From Nocardioides_C sp963700955 (GTDB taxonomy: Bacteria > Actinomycetota > Actinomycetes > Propionibacteriales > Nocardioidaceae): 64,000 nucleotides of DNA. Shown here one piece after another: positions 15,165-24,447 of the stretch (the first letter of the stretch is position 1; each line of letters begins with the position of its first letter). The notes beneath the pieces are model-generated. The model saw only the letters and a program-made list of their open reading frames with translations, ran no database searches and was not told the origin of the DNA. The position numbers and the translations under genes are program-made. The stretch is taken from contig CAVOZH010000011.1 of assembly GCA_963700955.1 (NCBI GenBank), positions 62,001 to 126,000 on the forward strand, in the 5' to 3' direction.

Positions 15165-17606
15165 CTACCCGGTGGGCTCGAGCTCCCGGGCAGCTGCCGG
15201 CTCCGGACGCGTGGGCTGGTCCGGCAGCCGGAGCCGCTTGAGCAGGAGGGCGTTGACCGCGACCAGGAAGCTGGAACCGGACATGGACAGCGCCGCGATC
15301 TCGGGGCGGAGCACCAGTCCGAACGCCGGCTCGAACACCCCGGCCGCGATCGGCAGCGCGATCGCGTTGTAGCCCACGGCCCAGCCGAGGTTCTGCCGCA
15401 TCTTGCGAAGGGTGCCGCGGCCGATCGTGAGCGCGGTCGGTACGTCGAGCGGGTCGGAGCGCATGAGGACCACGTCGGCGGTCTCGATGGCGACGTCGGT
15501 GCCGGTGCCGATCGCGATGCCGATGTCTGCGGCGGCGAGGGCGGGTGCGTCGTTGACGCCGTCGCCGACCATGGCGACCCGACGACCGGCCTGCTGGAGC
15601 TCTGTCACCCTGCCGGACTTGTCCTCGGGGAGCACCTCGGCGATGACGGTGTCGATACCGAGCTCGTCGGCGATGCGTTGCGCTGTGGCCTGGTTGTCTC
15701 CGGTCAGCATGACGACCTCGACACCGGCTGCGTGAAGGGCGGCCACCGCTGCCGCTGAGGTGTCCCGGACGGCGTCGGCGATGCCGAGCACTCCGGCGAC
15801 CTGCCCGTCGACGGCGACCAGGACCTCGGTCCGGCCACCTGCTGCGACTGCCTCGCGGCGCTCGGCGAGCTCCCTGAACGTGACTGCTTCGGTGTCCATC
15901 AGGCGCCGGTTGCCGATCGCGACCCGGTGTCCGTCGACCTCGGCCACGGCACCGTGCCCGGCGACGTTGCGGAACCCGGTCGCCCGCAGCGTGGGGATGC
16001 CGTGGCCGTCGGCGTACCGCGCGACCGCCTGAGCAAGCGGGTGCTCGGACTCGCGCTCGACCGCCGCGGCGAGTGCCAGAAGTCGATCTCGGTCGAGCCC
16101 GTCGACGACGACGTCGGTGACCTCGGGCTCACCTTTGGTGAGCGTGCCGGTCTTGTCCATGACGACGGTGTCGATGCGGGCGGAGGTCTCCAGCGCAGTG
16201 GCGTTCTTGAACAGGATGCCGCGGTTCGCGCCGAGGCCGGAGCCGACCATGATCGCGGTCGGGGTCGCCAGGCCGAGGGCGTCGGGGCAGGTGATCACGA
16301 CGACGGTGATCGCGAACAGCAGCGCCTCGGTGACCGGGCGTCCGACCGCGAGCCAGGCCAGGAACGTGCCGGTGCCGGCGATCAACGCGACCAGAACCAG
16401 CCAGAACGCAGCCCGGTCCGCCAGTCGCTGCCCCGGTGCCTTGGAGTTCTGCGCCTGCTGCACCAGCGCCACGATCTGGGCCAGGGCGGTGTCGGCGCCA
16501 ACCTTGCTCGCACGCACCCGCAAGGTGCCACTGGTGTTCACGGTGGCCCCGATGACGGAGGCGCCGGGTGCCTTGCTGACCGGCAGGCTCTCACCGGTGA
16601 CCATCGACTCGTCGACCTCGGACTCGCCGTCCTCGACGACCCCGTCGGTCGCGATCTTGGCGCCGGGCCGCACCAGGAGCAGGTCACCGACGGCGACCTC
16701 GGCGGTGGGGATCTCGACCGGCTCGCCGTCACGGATGACCAGGGCCTGCGGTGGTGCCAGGTCGAGCAGGGTGCGGATGGCGTCGTTGGCACCGCCGCGG
16801 GCCCGCATCTCGAACCAGTGCCCGAGCAGCACGAACGCGGTCAGCACCGTGGCGGCCTCGTAGAACACCTCGCCGCCACCGGTCAGGGTCACTCCGAGGG
16901 AGTACAGCCACCCGGCGCCCACGGCGACCGCGACGAGCACCATCATGTCCAGCGTGCGGGCTCGCAGCGCCCGCCAGGCGCCGTCGAAGAAGATCCAGGC
17001 GGAGTAGAAGACCACGGGCAACGACAGCAGCAGGCTGAACACGTCGTCACGCAGCCCGAACGGCGCCGGCGCCGTGAAGCCGATGACCTCGCGCCCGATC
17101 GGGGACCACAGCAAGATCGGTACCGACAGCAGCGCGGCGACCAAGAACCGGTTGCGCATGTCGCGGACCATGTCCTCCATCGACATGGCGCCGTGTCCGC
17201 CGTGGCCCATCGCGTCGTGCGGTGAGGCCATCGGGGCCGCCTCGGCGGTGCCCGCCCCCACCGGCCGGTGCTCATGCGACTCGGGAACCGCCTGTCCGTG
17301 GACCCCTGCCTCGGCCATCGGGTCGCAGATGTGCTCCGGGACGGACTGGCCATCGCAGTGGAAGCCGCAGTCGCGGACCCAGTCCCGCAGGTCACCCAGG
17401 TCTGTGAGTGCCGGGTCGTAGGTGACGGTGGCGGTCTGGGCGACGGGGTTCGCGTCCACGGCGAGCACCCCGGGCCGGCGGGACAGGACTGCTTCGGCGA
17501 CGTTCTTGCTGGTCGCCCAGTTCAACCCCGACATCTCGAGCACCGTTGTGGTGGAGGTGCCCTCTTGGCTGTGGTGTCCGCGGTGGTCGTGCTGCTGGCT
17601 GGTCAT
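15165..17606 (-). CDS. Copper-type P1B ATPase with unusual CPD motif
   Basis: 813-aa heavy-metal exporting ATPase. Residues 20-75 fold like an HMA domain but the metal-binding GMxCxxC is replaced by SGLNWATS, so this domain should not bind copper normally. Then a His/Met-rich stretch (about 125-165, GHGGHGAMSMEDMVRDMRNR) precedes the helices. The actuator TGES motif is MVTGESLP. The membrane metal site is CPDALGLATP at 440-449, not the usual CPC or CPH. The phosphorylated aspartate is D484 in DKTGTLTKG, the HP motif is ESEHPLAQAV, and GDGVNDAPAL closes the P domain. Two CsoR-like operators lie upstream. Cu(I) or Cu(II) export is likely from context; the altered CPx could change metal choice. 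Confidence 0.9.
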   Translation of the reverse strand: MTSQQHDHRGHHSQEGTSTTTVLEMSGLNWATSKNVAEAVLSRRPGVLAVDANPVAQTATVTYDPALTDLGDLRDWVRDCGFHCDGQSVPEHICDPMAEAGVHGQAVPESHEHRPVGAGTAEAAPMASPHDAMGHGGHGAMSMEDMVRDMRNRFLVAALLSVPILLWSPIGREVIGFTAPAPFGLRDDVFSLLLSLPVVFYSAWIFFDGAWRALRARTLDMMVLVAVAVGAGWLYSLGVTLTGGGEVFYEAATVLTAFVLLGHWFEMRARGGANDAIRTLLDLAPPQALVIRDGEPVEIPTAEVAVGDLLLVRPGAKIATDGVVEDGESEVDESMVTGESLPVSKAPGASVIGATVNTSGTLRVRASKVGADTALAQIVALVQQAQNSKAPGQRLADRAAFWLVLVALIAGTGTFLAWLAVGRPVTEALLFAITVVVITCPDALGLATPTAIMVGSGLGANRGILFKNATALETSARIDTVVMDKTGTLTKGEPEVTDVVVDGLDRDRLLALAAAVERESEHPLAQAVARYADGHGIPTLRATGFRNVAGHGAVAEVDGHRVAIGNRRLMDTEAVTFRELAERREAVAAGGRTEVLVAVDGQVAGVLGIADAVRDTSAAAVAALHAAGVEVVMLTGDNQATAQRIADELGIDTVIAEVLPEDKSGRVTELQQAGRRVAMVGDGVNDAPALAAADIGIAIGTGTDVAIETADVVLMRSDPLDVPTALTIGRGTLRKMRQNLGWAVGYNAIALPIAAGVFEPAFGLVLRPEIAALSMSGSSFLVAVNALLLKRLRLPDQPTRPEPAAARELEPTG

Positions 17607-17689
17607 GGCTTGCCTTCCCTAGCTCAGTGTGAACCCCGATGGGTGTGGGCGACGTTCCTCATGGGTCCTGCCTCCCCCTTTACCCGTTG

Positions 17690-17704
17690 TACCCCCCAGG
17701 GGTA
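17690..17704. promoter_or_regulatory. CsoR-like operator 1
   Basis: TACCCCCCAGGGGTA: arms TACCCC and GGGGTA around CCA, the known shape of copper-sensing CsoR operators. 84 bp upstream of the copper ATPase start. Confidence 0.7.
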
Positions 17705-17720
17705 TCGAGTCACGTTCAGA

Positions 17721-17737
17721 ATACCCCTAAGGGGTAT
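17721..17737. promoter_or_regulatory. CsoR-like operator 2
   Basis: ATACCCCTAAGGGGTAT is a perfect inverted repeat (7-bp arms, TAA centre), a near-ideal CsoR box, 16 bp from operator 1. Located between the ATPase and the YibE/F gene, so it may control both. No csoR gene is in the window. Confidence 0.78.
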
Positions 17738-17804
17738 CCAGTCAAGAGGGTTCGAGGTCCGTCGAGTGACCCTCACACCTCCGCGGCGCACGCTGGTTCT
17801 ATCG

Positions 17805-17817
17805 TTACCGCCGGTAA
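17805..17817. promoter_or_regulatory. Inverted repeat before the YibE/F gene
   Basis: TTACCGCCGGTAA has perfect 5-bp arms around GCC and lies 36 bp before the start at 17854, where an operator would overlap the promoter. Binding protein unknown. Confidence 0.35.
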
Positions 17818-17853
17818 AGACACCGATCTCGCGCGACGGTCGACGGAGGCCTT

Positions 17854-19107
17854 ATGGGTGGCAGCCATGCCCACCACCATGACCACGGCGACGTACCCGA
17901 CGTTCCCGTCGGCGGGGCTGCACGCCTCACCCTTCTTGTGTCGCTAGGGCTGGTCGGGCTCATCACCGTCGTGGGGCTGGTCGTCTTCTGGCCGCACGCC
18001 GATCCTCGCCCTGCTGATGCTGCGTCCGCCTTCGCCGCTCCCGGAACCACGTTCCCGCACGCGGACGTCCTGGCGGTTCATCCAGCCTGCCCGCGCGGAG
18101 GCGAGGGCAACTCGAAGTATCAGGCCCCCGGGTCGAAGGTCGGGTCCTCCGCCGTCGGCTGCGGGCAGATCATGGCCAAGGTTCGGACCGGCGAACAGTC
18201 AGGGCAGACCGTCACGGCGACGGTTGCCCCCGAAGTTTCCCGGTCAGGAATCTCACGTGGAGACAGCATCCAGCTGATCCAGACGCCGTCGGTGCAGGGC
18301 CAGCCGCCCAGCTTCTCGCTCTTCAGCGTCGACCGTTCCACGTCCATGTGGTGGCTTGCCGGTCTATTCGTACTGACGGTGGCGATCGTGGCGCGGCTAC
18401 GGGGGATCCTCGCATTGGTCGGGCTGGGCTTCGGAGCCCTCGTGCTGGCCAAGTTCATGCTCCCCGCGCTGCTGACGGGTGAGTCCGGCCTGGCGGTCGC
18501 CCTGGTCGGCTCCACGACGATCATGTACGTCGTCCTCTACCTGGCGCACGGGCCCTCACTGCGCACCAGCGCCGCCCTGGCGGGAACCCTGGTGGGCATC
18601 GCTATCACGGCGCTCGCCGGCATAACGGCCGTCCGGACGCAACGGCTCAGCGGAGTCACCGACGAGTCCGGTGCTCTCCTGACCTCCTTCGTCGGCGATG
18701 TGAGCTTCCAAGGCCTCCTCACCTGCGCGATCATCGTCGCCGGTCTCGGCGTTCTCAACGACGTCACGATCACCCAGGCGTCCTCGGTCTGGGAGCTGCG
18801 CGCGGCCTCCCCGCTGATGCCGCGCGGCGAGCTCTTCACCAGCGCGATGCGGATCGGCCGCGACCACATCGCGTCCACGATCTACACCATCGTCTTCGCG
18901 TACGCCGGCACCGCGTTGAGCGTCCTTCTCCTGCTCTTCCTCTACGAGCGGCCGCTCATCGACCTGCTCTCCACCGAGGACATCGCCGAAGAGGTCACCC
19001 GCACCCTGGCCTCGGCCATCGGCCTCGTACTCGCCGTACCTGCCACCACAGCGATCGCCGTCGCCACCGTGACACCTCATCGGCCGAGGGGACGACGCAG
19101 CCGCTAG
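17854..19107 (+). CDS. YibE/F-family multi-pass membrane protein
   Basis: 417 aa. A His-rich N-terminus (SHAHHHDHGD) could bind metal. One helix near 25-45 (TLLVSLGLVGLITVVGLVVF) precedes an extracytoplasmic region with three cysteines (HPACPRGG, GCGQIM), and then about seven helices. The motif run GLGVLNDVTITQASSVWEL and SPLMPRGELFTSAMRIGRDH, then TIYTIVFAYAGTAL, is diagnostic for YibE/F. Members are presumed transporters of unknown substrate. It diverges from the copper ATPase, and the CsoR-like boxes in the shared region suggest a metal-linked role. GGAGG precedes the ATG. Confidence 0.88.
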   Translation: MGGSHAHHHDHGDVPDVPVGGAARLTLLVSLGLVGLITVVGLVVFWPHADPRPADAASAFAAPGTTFPHADVLAVHPACPRGGEGNSKYQAPGSKVGSSAVGCGQIMAKVRTGEQSGQTVTATVAPEVSRSGISRGDSIQLIQTPSVQGQPPSFSLFSVDRSTSMWWLAGLFVLTVAIVARLRGILALVGLGFGALVLAKFMLPALLTGESGLAVALVGSTTIMYVVLYLAHGPSLRTSAALAGTLVGIAITALAGITAVRTQRLSGVTDESGALLTSFVGDVSFQGLLTCAIIVAGLGVLNDVTITQASSVWELRAASPLMPRGELFTSAMRIGRDHIASTIYTIVFAYAGTALSVLLLLFLYERPLIDLLSTEDIAEEVTRTLASAIGLVLAVPATTAIAVATVTPHRPRGRRSR

Positions 19108-20256
19108 TCACAGCTGCGTCTCGGCCGCCGGCAGGCGAACGGTGAAGGTGGCGCCGGTGCCGGGGCCGGCGCTGGTCACCTGGATGCCGCCTCCGTGCGC
19201 CTCGACCAGGGCCTTGGCGATGCTCAGGCCGATGCCGCTGCCGCCCTGGCCGCGGTCGCGGGCGGTGTCGACGCGGTAGAACCGGTCGAACACGTGCGCG
19301 AGATGCTCAGCCGCGATCCCGGCACCGGTATCGGTCACCTGGTACTGGACCCACCGGTCGACCCGGCTGCACGCGATGGTCACTGTTCCTTCGGTGGGTG
19401 TGTGCCGCAGCGCGTTGTCGAGCAGGTTCGTGAGCACCTGACCGATGCGGTCGGTGTCGGCCACCACCGGGTCGTGGGTGGAGACGCTGACGCGCAGCCG
19501 GACCCCTTTGGCGGCGTACCGGTCGCGGGCCCCCGCCGCAGCCCCTTCGGCGAGGGCGGCCGGGTCGACGGCGTGGGTGCTGATGTCGAGGTTGCCCTCC
19601 TCGGCACGGGATACGGCCGCGATGTCCTCGGCCAGCCGGCTCAGCCGGCGGGTGCTGTCGCGGATGACGCCCAGGGTGGCGTCGTCGAGGTCGCGGACTC
19701 CGTCCTCGACGGCCTCGAGATGGGCGTCGATAGTGGCCAGCGGGGTGCGCATCTCGTGGGCGAGGTCGGCGAGCATGCGGCGACGGCTGGTCTCCACGGT
19801 GTCGAGCCGGTCGGCGAGCGCGTTGAAGGTGGTGGTGAGGGTCGCGAACTCGCCACCGAGGCCAGGGTCGGGGACCCTTGCGTCGTACCGGCCGGCGGCG
19901 ATCTGGGAGGCAGCCGCCGTGACCGGGGAGATGGAGCGTCGTATCCGGCGGCTGAAGTACCAGGTGACGGCGAGCGCGGCAACGAGTGCAGCGAGCAGCG
20001 CCACCGACAGCGACACGAGGAGTGCGAACGCGAACGCCTCCTCCACGTGCTTGGTTTCTGAGGCGGTGTGTGACACCCCGGCCTGTCGTAGGTGGTCGTG
20101 AAAGATGCCGGGGCCGACCGCGGAGGCGACCAGCCAGGTGGTGAGCGCCCCGGCCACCAGCACCAACGCCTGGGAGACCAGCAGCCGACCGGCGAACCCG
20201 GACCTGAGCCGGCCTGCCCGCGCCGTGTCGGAGACTCCGACCTCGGCGGCGGTCAT
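19108..20256 (-). CDS. Sensor histidine kinase (copper block)
   Basis: 382 aa. Two helices (about 25-45 and 78-98) enclose a short external loop of about 30 residues (HDHLRQAGVSHTASETKHVE) with three or more histidines that could bind metal. HAMP follows, then HisKA with H167 in DLAHEMRTPLA and the ATPase domain with the N box TNLLDNALRH, G1 DTGAGI and G2 GQGGSGIGLSI. The stop/start overlap (ATGA) with the regulator gene shows a pair. Position between copper genes suggests a copper or redox signal; that is inference. Confidence 0.92.
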   Translation of the reverse strand: MTAAEVGVSDTARAGRLRSGFAGRLLVSQALVLVAGALTTWLVASAVGPGIFHDHLRQAGVSHTASETKHVEEAFAFALLVSLSVALLAALVAALAVTWYFSRRIRRSISPVTAAASQIAAGRYDARVPDPGLGGEFATLTTTFNALADRLDTVETSRRRMLADLAHEMRTPLATIDAHLEAVEDGVRDLDDATLGVIRDSTRRLSRLAEDIAAVSRAEEGNLDISTHAVDPAALAEGAAAGARDRYAAKGVRLRVSVSTHDPVVADTDRIGQVLTNLLDNALRHTPTEGTVTIACSRVDRWVQYQVTDTGAGIAAEHLAHVFDRFYRVDTARDRGQGGSGIGLSIAKALVEAHGGGIQVTSAGPGTGATFTVRLPAAETQL

Positions 20257-21038
20257 CGTCCGGTTCCCATCCGGTATCCGACACCGCGGACGGTGCGGAC
20301 GAAGCGACCTTCGGCCGCATCGTCGCCGAGCTTGCGGCGCAGGTGTCCGACGTGGACGTCGACCAGGTGCTCGTCACCCACCCAGGCCGGGCCCCAGACT
20401 GCGTCGATCAGCTGCCGGCGGCTGAACGCCATGCGCGGGTGCTCCGACAGCGTCGCGAGGAGGTCGAACTCCGTGCGGGTGAGGGCGACCGGCGCCCCGT
20501 CGAGCCACACGTCGCGGCCGGCCGGGTCGACGGTCAACGCCCCGTACGTACGCCTCCCCGCGTCAGCGGTCCCAGCCTGGCCGAGGGGACGGGGTCGGCG
20601 CAGCATCGCCTGCACACGGGCCATCAGCTCTCGGGGGCTGAACGGCTTGGTCATGTAGTCGTCAGCGCCGACGGAGAGCCCGATAAGGGTGTCGACCTCG
20701 TCGCTGCGGGCGGTGAGCATCACGACGTAGGCGTCGGAGAACGTCCTCAGCTGGCGGCAGACCTCGACGCCGTCCATCCCCGGCAGGCCGAGGTCGAGCA
20801 CGATCACGTCAGGGTCGACCTGGCGGGCAAGGACGACGGCCCCGGCGCCGTCGTGGCTCAGCGTGACCTCGAACCCGTCACGCTCGAGGTAGCTGCCGAC
20901 CAGGGCGGCGAGCTCGGTCTCGTCCTCGACCACCATCGCACGCAGCCCCGACCGGGGTCGCGCGCCGGCTCCGGAGGCCGACGGCGCAGCCTTGGTGCGC
21001 CGCAGGCCAGCCGTGAAGTTCTCGGTCATGAGCCCCAT
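20253..21038 (-). CDS. OmpR-family response regulator (partner of 19108 kinase)
   Basis: 261 aa with an N-terminal tail of about 30 residues before the receiver domain. Phosphoacceptor D82 lies in VIVLDLGLPGMDG, T and K of the receiver are in VVMLTARSDEVD and DDYMTKPFSPREL. The C-terminal winged helix reads LTRTEFDLLATLSEHPRMAF and YLVGDEHLVDVHVGHLRRKL with RFVRTVRGVGYRM at the end. GGGAGG about 10 nt before the ATG. Probably controls the neighbouring copper genes. Confidence 0.92.
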   Translation of the reverse strand: MGLMTENFTAGLRRTKAAPSASGAGARPRSGLRAMVVEDETELAALVGSYLERDGFEVTLSHDGAGAVVLARQVDPDVIVLDLGLPGMDGVEVCRQLRTFSDAYVVMLTARSDEVDTLIGLSVGADDYMTKPFSPRELMARVQAMLRRPRPLGQAGTADAGRRTYGALTVDPAGRDVWLDGAPVALTRTEFDLLATLSEHPRMAFSRRQLIDAVWGPAWVGDEHLVDVHVGHLRRKLGDDAAEGRFVRTVRGVGYRMGTGR

Positions 21039-21178
21039 GGTGGCAGTCGCCCTCCCGCCGGCGTCCGGCTCGGCGAGCGAGGCAGCGGTTTCTTCAGAGA
21101 ACCTTCACAGGAACACCACCGCTCCCCCAGGGTGCGCGGCCGATGCTGAGATCAGCAGCGATGAAGGAGCTGAGAACG

Positions 21179-21433
21179 ATGATGGGTTGGTACAACGACG
21201 GCATGGGCTGGGGCGGCTGGATCGCGATGAGCCTCGTGATGGTGGTGTTCTGGGCACTGGTGATCGTCGCGGTGGTCGCGATCTTCCGCGGCACGAGCAA
21301 GGACCTCGGGCCGGGCGACCGGGCAACGCGCCGCGACCCGATGGAGATCCTCGACGAGCGGTTCGCCCGCGGAGAGATCGACGAGGACGAGTACCACGCG
21401 CGCCAGCAAGTCCTTCGCGCCGCCGACCACTGA
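21179..21433 (+). CDS. Small membrane protein with SHOCT domain
   Basis: 84 aa. One helix (about residues 8-35, GWGGWIAMSLVMVVFWALVI) then a C-terminal SHOCT motif DPMEILDERFARGEIDEDEY. Proteins like this often sit beside copper oxidases in actinomycetes. I start at the ATG at 21179 because AAGGAG is 9 nt upstream. It is 65 bp before the multicopper oxidase on the same strand and probably in its transcript. Confidence 0.85.
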   Translation: MMGWYNDGMGWGGWIAMSLVMVVFWALVIVAVVAIFRGTSKDLGPGDRATRRDPMEILDERFARGEIDEDEYHARQQVLRAADH

Positions 21434-21498
21434 CCACGCGCACCCTGTCGCCTCACACCACACCAAGGCACCCGCCGGCACCCGCTAGGAGTCCTCTG

Positions 21499-23016
21499 TT
21501 GTCCGACATCACCCGCCGAAGCCTGCTTCGAGGAGCTCTCGGTCTCACCGGTGTCCTGACGCTGGGTGGCGTCGCGGCCTGCAGCCGTTCGGGGACCGCC
21601 GTCGACCCCACCTCCGATGCGGTGGCCAGGGCCGAAACCGCCCGCAGGACCTCGGGGCGCAACGTCGTGACCGCCCGGCTGACTCCGCGCGCCGTCGGCG
21701 TGGACCTCGGTGGCCGCCAGGTGCAGACCTGGGCGTACGGCGACACGGTGCCCGGTCCGTTGCTGCGCGCCAACGCCGGTGACCTGCTTCGTGTCGAGGT
21801 GGACAACCAGCTCTCGACCGATACCAGCGTCCACTGGCACGGCATCGCCCTGCGCAACGACATGGACGGCGTCCCGGGCATGACCCAGGACCCGATCGGG
21901 GCCGGTGACACGTTCCGGTACGAGTTCACGGTCCCCGATCCCGGGACGTACTTCTACCACCCGCATTCCGGTGTCCAGCTCGACCGCGGGCTGTACGGCG
22001 TCCTCGTCGTCGACGACCCCGCCGAGCCCGGCGCCTATGACGCCGAGTGGGTCGTCGTGCTCGACGACTGGGTCGACGGCACCGGACGCACCCCGGACCA
22101 GGTCCTCGAGAAGCTGGGGGCGGCGTCCGGCACGGGTGACATGGGCGGGATGGACCACGGGTCGATGTCCGGCATGGACCACGGGTCGATGGGCGGCATG
22201 GGCGGTGGGATGCATTCCGATCTGCTCGGTGGCGCCGGCGACGTGGACTACCCGTACTACCTGGTCAACGGCCGCACTCCGGACGCACCGGTCACGCTGA
22301 GCGGGAAGCCCGGGCAGCGGATCCGGATCCGGTTCGTCAATGCCGGCTCCGACACCGCGTTCCGGGTTGCCGTCGGTGGGCACCGCATGACACTCACGCA
22401 CAGTGACGGCTTCCCCGTCGTGCCGGTGTCCACCGACGCATTGCTGATCGGGATGGGCGAGCGGTTCGACGTGACGGTGACCCTCGAGGACGGGGTGTTC
22501 CCGCTGGTCGCCTCCGCGGAGGGCAAGAGCGGTCAGGGCCTCGCGGTGGTCCGCACCGGCGCAGGGCGGCGCGCTCCGGCGCGGTCGGTGCGCCCGCGGG
22601 AGCTGACCGGGCAGGTGCTCCTGGGCACCGACCTCGACGCTGCTGATGCGGTGCGGCTGCCGCACCGGGCCATCGACCGGCGGCATGACCTGGTGCTGAG
22701 CGGGTCGATGGCGCCGTACCGGTGGACGATCAACGGCAAGACGTTTCCCGACAGCGAGCCGCTCCCGGTTGCTGAGGGTGAGCGGGTCCGGTTGCGGTTC
22801 GCGAACGCGTCCATGATGTTCCACCCGATGCACGTGCACGGGCACACGTTCGCGCTGCGTCAGGGCGGGACACGCAAGGACACCGTGATCGTGCGGCCGA
22901 TGCAGATGCTCGAGGTGGACCTGGATACCGACAACCCGGGCCAGTGGGCGACGCACTGCCACAACATCTACCACGCCGAGACCGGCATGATGACGAGCCT
23001 GTCCTACCGGGCCTGA
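21499..23016 (+). CDS. Multicopper oxidase, Tat-exported lipoprotein
   Basis: 505 aa from a TTG with AGGAG about 7 nt upstream. The leader has a twin-arginine motif (TRRSLLRGALGLTG) and ends in GGVAAC, so it is a Tat-exported lipoprotein. Copper ligand motifs are all there: HWHG, YHPHSG, HPMHVHGHTF and HCHNIYHAETGMM. These build one type 1 and one trinuclear copper site. A Met/His repeat (MGGMDHGSMSGMDHGSMGGM, about residues 214-235) is like the methionine-rich loops of CueO-type oxidases, consistent with Cu(I) oxidation and resistance. Downstream stop converges with the ligase gene at 23085. Confidence 0.94.
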   Translation: MSDITRRSLLRGALGLTGVLTLGGVAACSRSGTAVDPTSDAVARAETARRTSGRNVVTARLTPRAVGVDLGGRQVQTWAYGDTVPGPLLRANAGDLLRVEVDNQLSTDTSVHWHGIALRNDMDGVPGMTQDPIGAGDTFRYEFTVPDPGTYFYHPHSGVQLDRGLYGVLVVDDPAEPGAYDAEWVVVLDDWVDGTGRTPDQVLEKLGAASGTGDMGGMDHGSMSGMDHGSMGGMGGGMHSDLLGGAGDVDYPYYLVNGRTPDAPVTLSGKPGQRIRIRFVNAGSDTAFRVAVGGHRMTLTHSDGFPVVPVSTDALLIGMGERFDVTVTLEDGVFPLVASAEGKSGQGLAVVRTGAGRRAPARSVRPRELTGQVLLGTDLDAADAVRLPHRAIDRRHDLVLSGSMAPYRWTINGKTFPDSEPLPVAEGERVRLRFANASMMFHPMHVHGHTFALRQGGTRKDTVIVRPMQMLEVDLDTDNPGQWATHCHNIYHAETGMMTSLSYRA

Positions 23017-23084
23017 CGAGGCCCCATGACATACGACCACCCCGCCGTCGACGCACGTTCGTGATGCGCATCTTTCGTGACCGG

Positions 23085-24437
23085 CTACGGGCTCCCGGTG
23101 GCCGCCCCTGCGGCCACGACGAGCGGGCGCTTGCCCGCGGCGCCCGCCGGGATGGCGTCCACGACCAGCGCTCGGACCACGGGTGCCCGTGCGCCAGCCT
23201 GGGTCAGAGCAGCCCGCAAGGTGCCTTCGGTCACGCCGGCGTCAAAGCCGGGTCCCGGGTCCATCACAAGAACGCTCAACTGGCCTTCTTGCTGGCGCAC
23301 CTGCCAGCCGCCCACATCGACCAGCTCGAGGACCTGGTGGAACAAGACGGGATGGATCCGTACGGTCCCACCGGCTTGCGCGGCGAGGATGAGGACCTCG
23401 TCGGTGCGGCCTTCGATCGAGTTCACCAGTCCGAATGGCAGCGGGCAGGTGCAGCCCTCAGCAGCGAGCTGGACACGGTCGGTCAGCTCGTAGCGGATGA
23501 TCGGAATCGTCCGGCTGAACAGAACGGTCACCAACAGCCGGTCGCCCGTCTGCCCGGGTGGAACCGGCTGGTACTCGGCATCGACCACCTCCGGGACGAC
23601 CAGGTCTTCGAAGAGGTGCATGCGGTGGTGCTCGTGGCAGTCGGCTGCGATCCCGCCGGTTTCCGTGGCTGCGTACACGTTGAACGGAGCAACCTCCCAG
23701 GCAAGGGTGGCCATGGCTTGGGCTTCATCGGTGAGTACCTCGGAGGAGGAGTTGACCGCGCGCGGCGTGATGCGCAGCCGTCCGGCCAGCTGCTCATGGG
23801 CCAGGGACCGGACCATCGAGGCGTACGCAACCAGCACGTCGGGCTGGAGCTCGTTGAGCCGGGACACCACCTCCGCGAGCGGGCTTGCGGCATCCAGGCG
23901 TTCGGTGGCGAAGAACGGGCTGCGGACGGTGGCAGCAACCCGCGAGGACTGATGCCACGCGGTGGTGGAGCTGACCACGGCCATGCTCACCCGGTGAGTC
24001 AGACCCGACTCGATCCCGGCCCACTCGTTCGCGCGGGCATAGGAGGCGATCGTCATCGCCCACTCCGCCGGGTCGCTGGGGATGATGCTCTTCCGTCCGG
24101 AGCTTCCTGAAGTCGCCGTTACCGAGAACCTGCCGGCGAACAGGTCGTTGCCGTGCAGGTTCTCCAGGTAGGTCTGGAGGTCGGCCAGCCGTACCGCTGG
24201 ATCCGTGCTGAGCTGGTCGAAGTTGTCCATGAGCGTGGCCTTGGTGAGCACGGGCAGTTCCCGTAACGGGGCTCCACGGGCCCCGTCGTGGAAACGTTGG
24301 TAGAACGGCGATCGGTCGTATGCGAATGCGCGCAGTGACGCCAGTTCTCTTCGCTGGTGTTCCTTGACCTCGGCGGGAGTCCACCGTTCGTGCCGCCGTA
24401 GGCTGCGCCGCTCCCGGAGCACCCGGGACACCACCAC
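23085..24437 (-). CDS. Adenylate-forming ligase, phenylacetate-CoA ligase (PaaK/CapK) type
   Basis: 450 aa. The ATP-binding loop is TATSGSSGRKSIIPSDPAEW (about residues 118-137), the second motif VYAATETGGIAADC and the later IEGRTDEVL region follow, as in PaaK-type ANL ligases. It probably makes an acyl-adenylate or acyl-CoA. True phenylacetate genes (paaABC) are absent, so the substrate is unknown. The frame extends upstream over the end of the hydrolase gene, but the GTG at 24437, 10 nt after that stop, is a better start. It likely forms a two-gene operon with 24448-25977. Confidence 0.82.
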   Translation of the reverse strand: MVVSRVLRERRSLRRHERWTPAEVKEHQRRELASLRAFAYDRSPFYQRFHDGARGAPLRELPVLTKATLMDNFDQLSTDPAVRLADLQTYLENLHGNDLFAGRFSVTATSGSSGRKSIIPSDPAEWAMTIASYARANEWAGIESGLTHRVSMAVVSSTTAWHQSSRVAATVRSPFFATERLDAASPLAEVVSRLNELQPDVLVAYASMVRSLAHEQLAGRLRITPRAVNSSSEVLTDEAQAMATLAWEVAPFNVYAATETGGIAADCHEHHRMHLFEDLVVPEVVDAEYQPVPPGQTGDRLLVTVLFSRTIPIIRYELTDRVQLAAEGCTCPLPFGLVNSIEGRTDEVLILAAQAGGTVRIHPVLFHQVLELVDVGGWQVRQQEGQLSVLVMDPGPGFDAGVTEGTLRAALTQAGARAPVVRALVVDAIPAGAAGKRPLVVAAGAATGSP

Positions 24438-24447
24438 GACACCCAAC

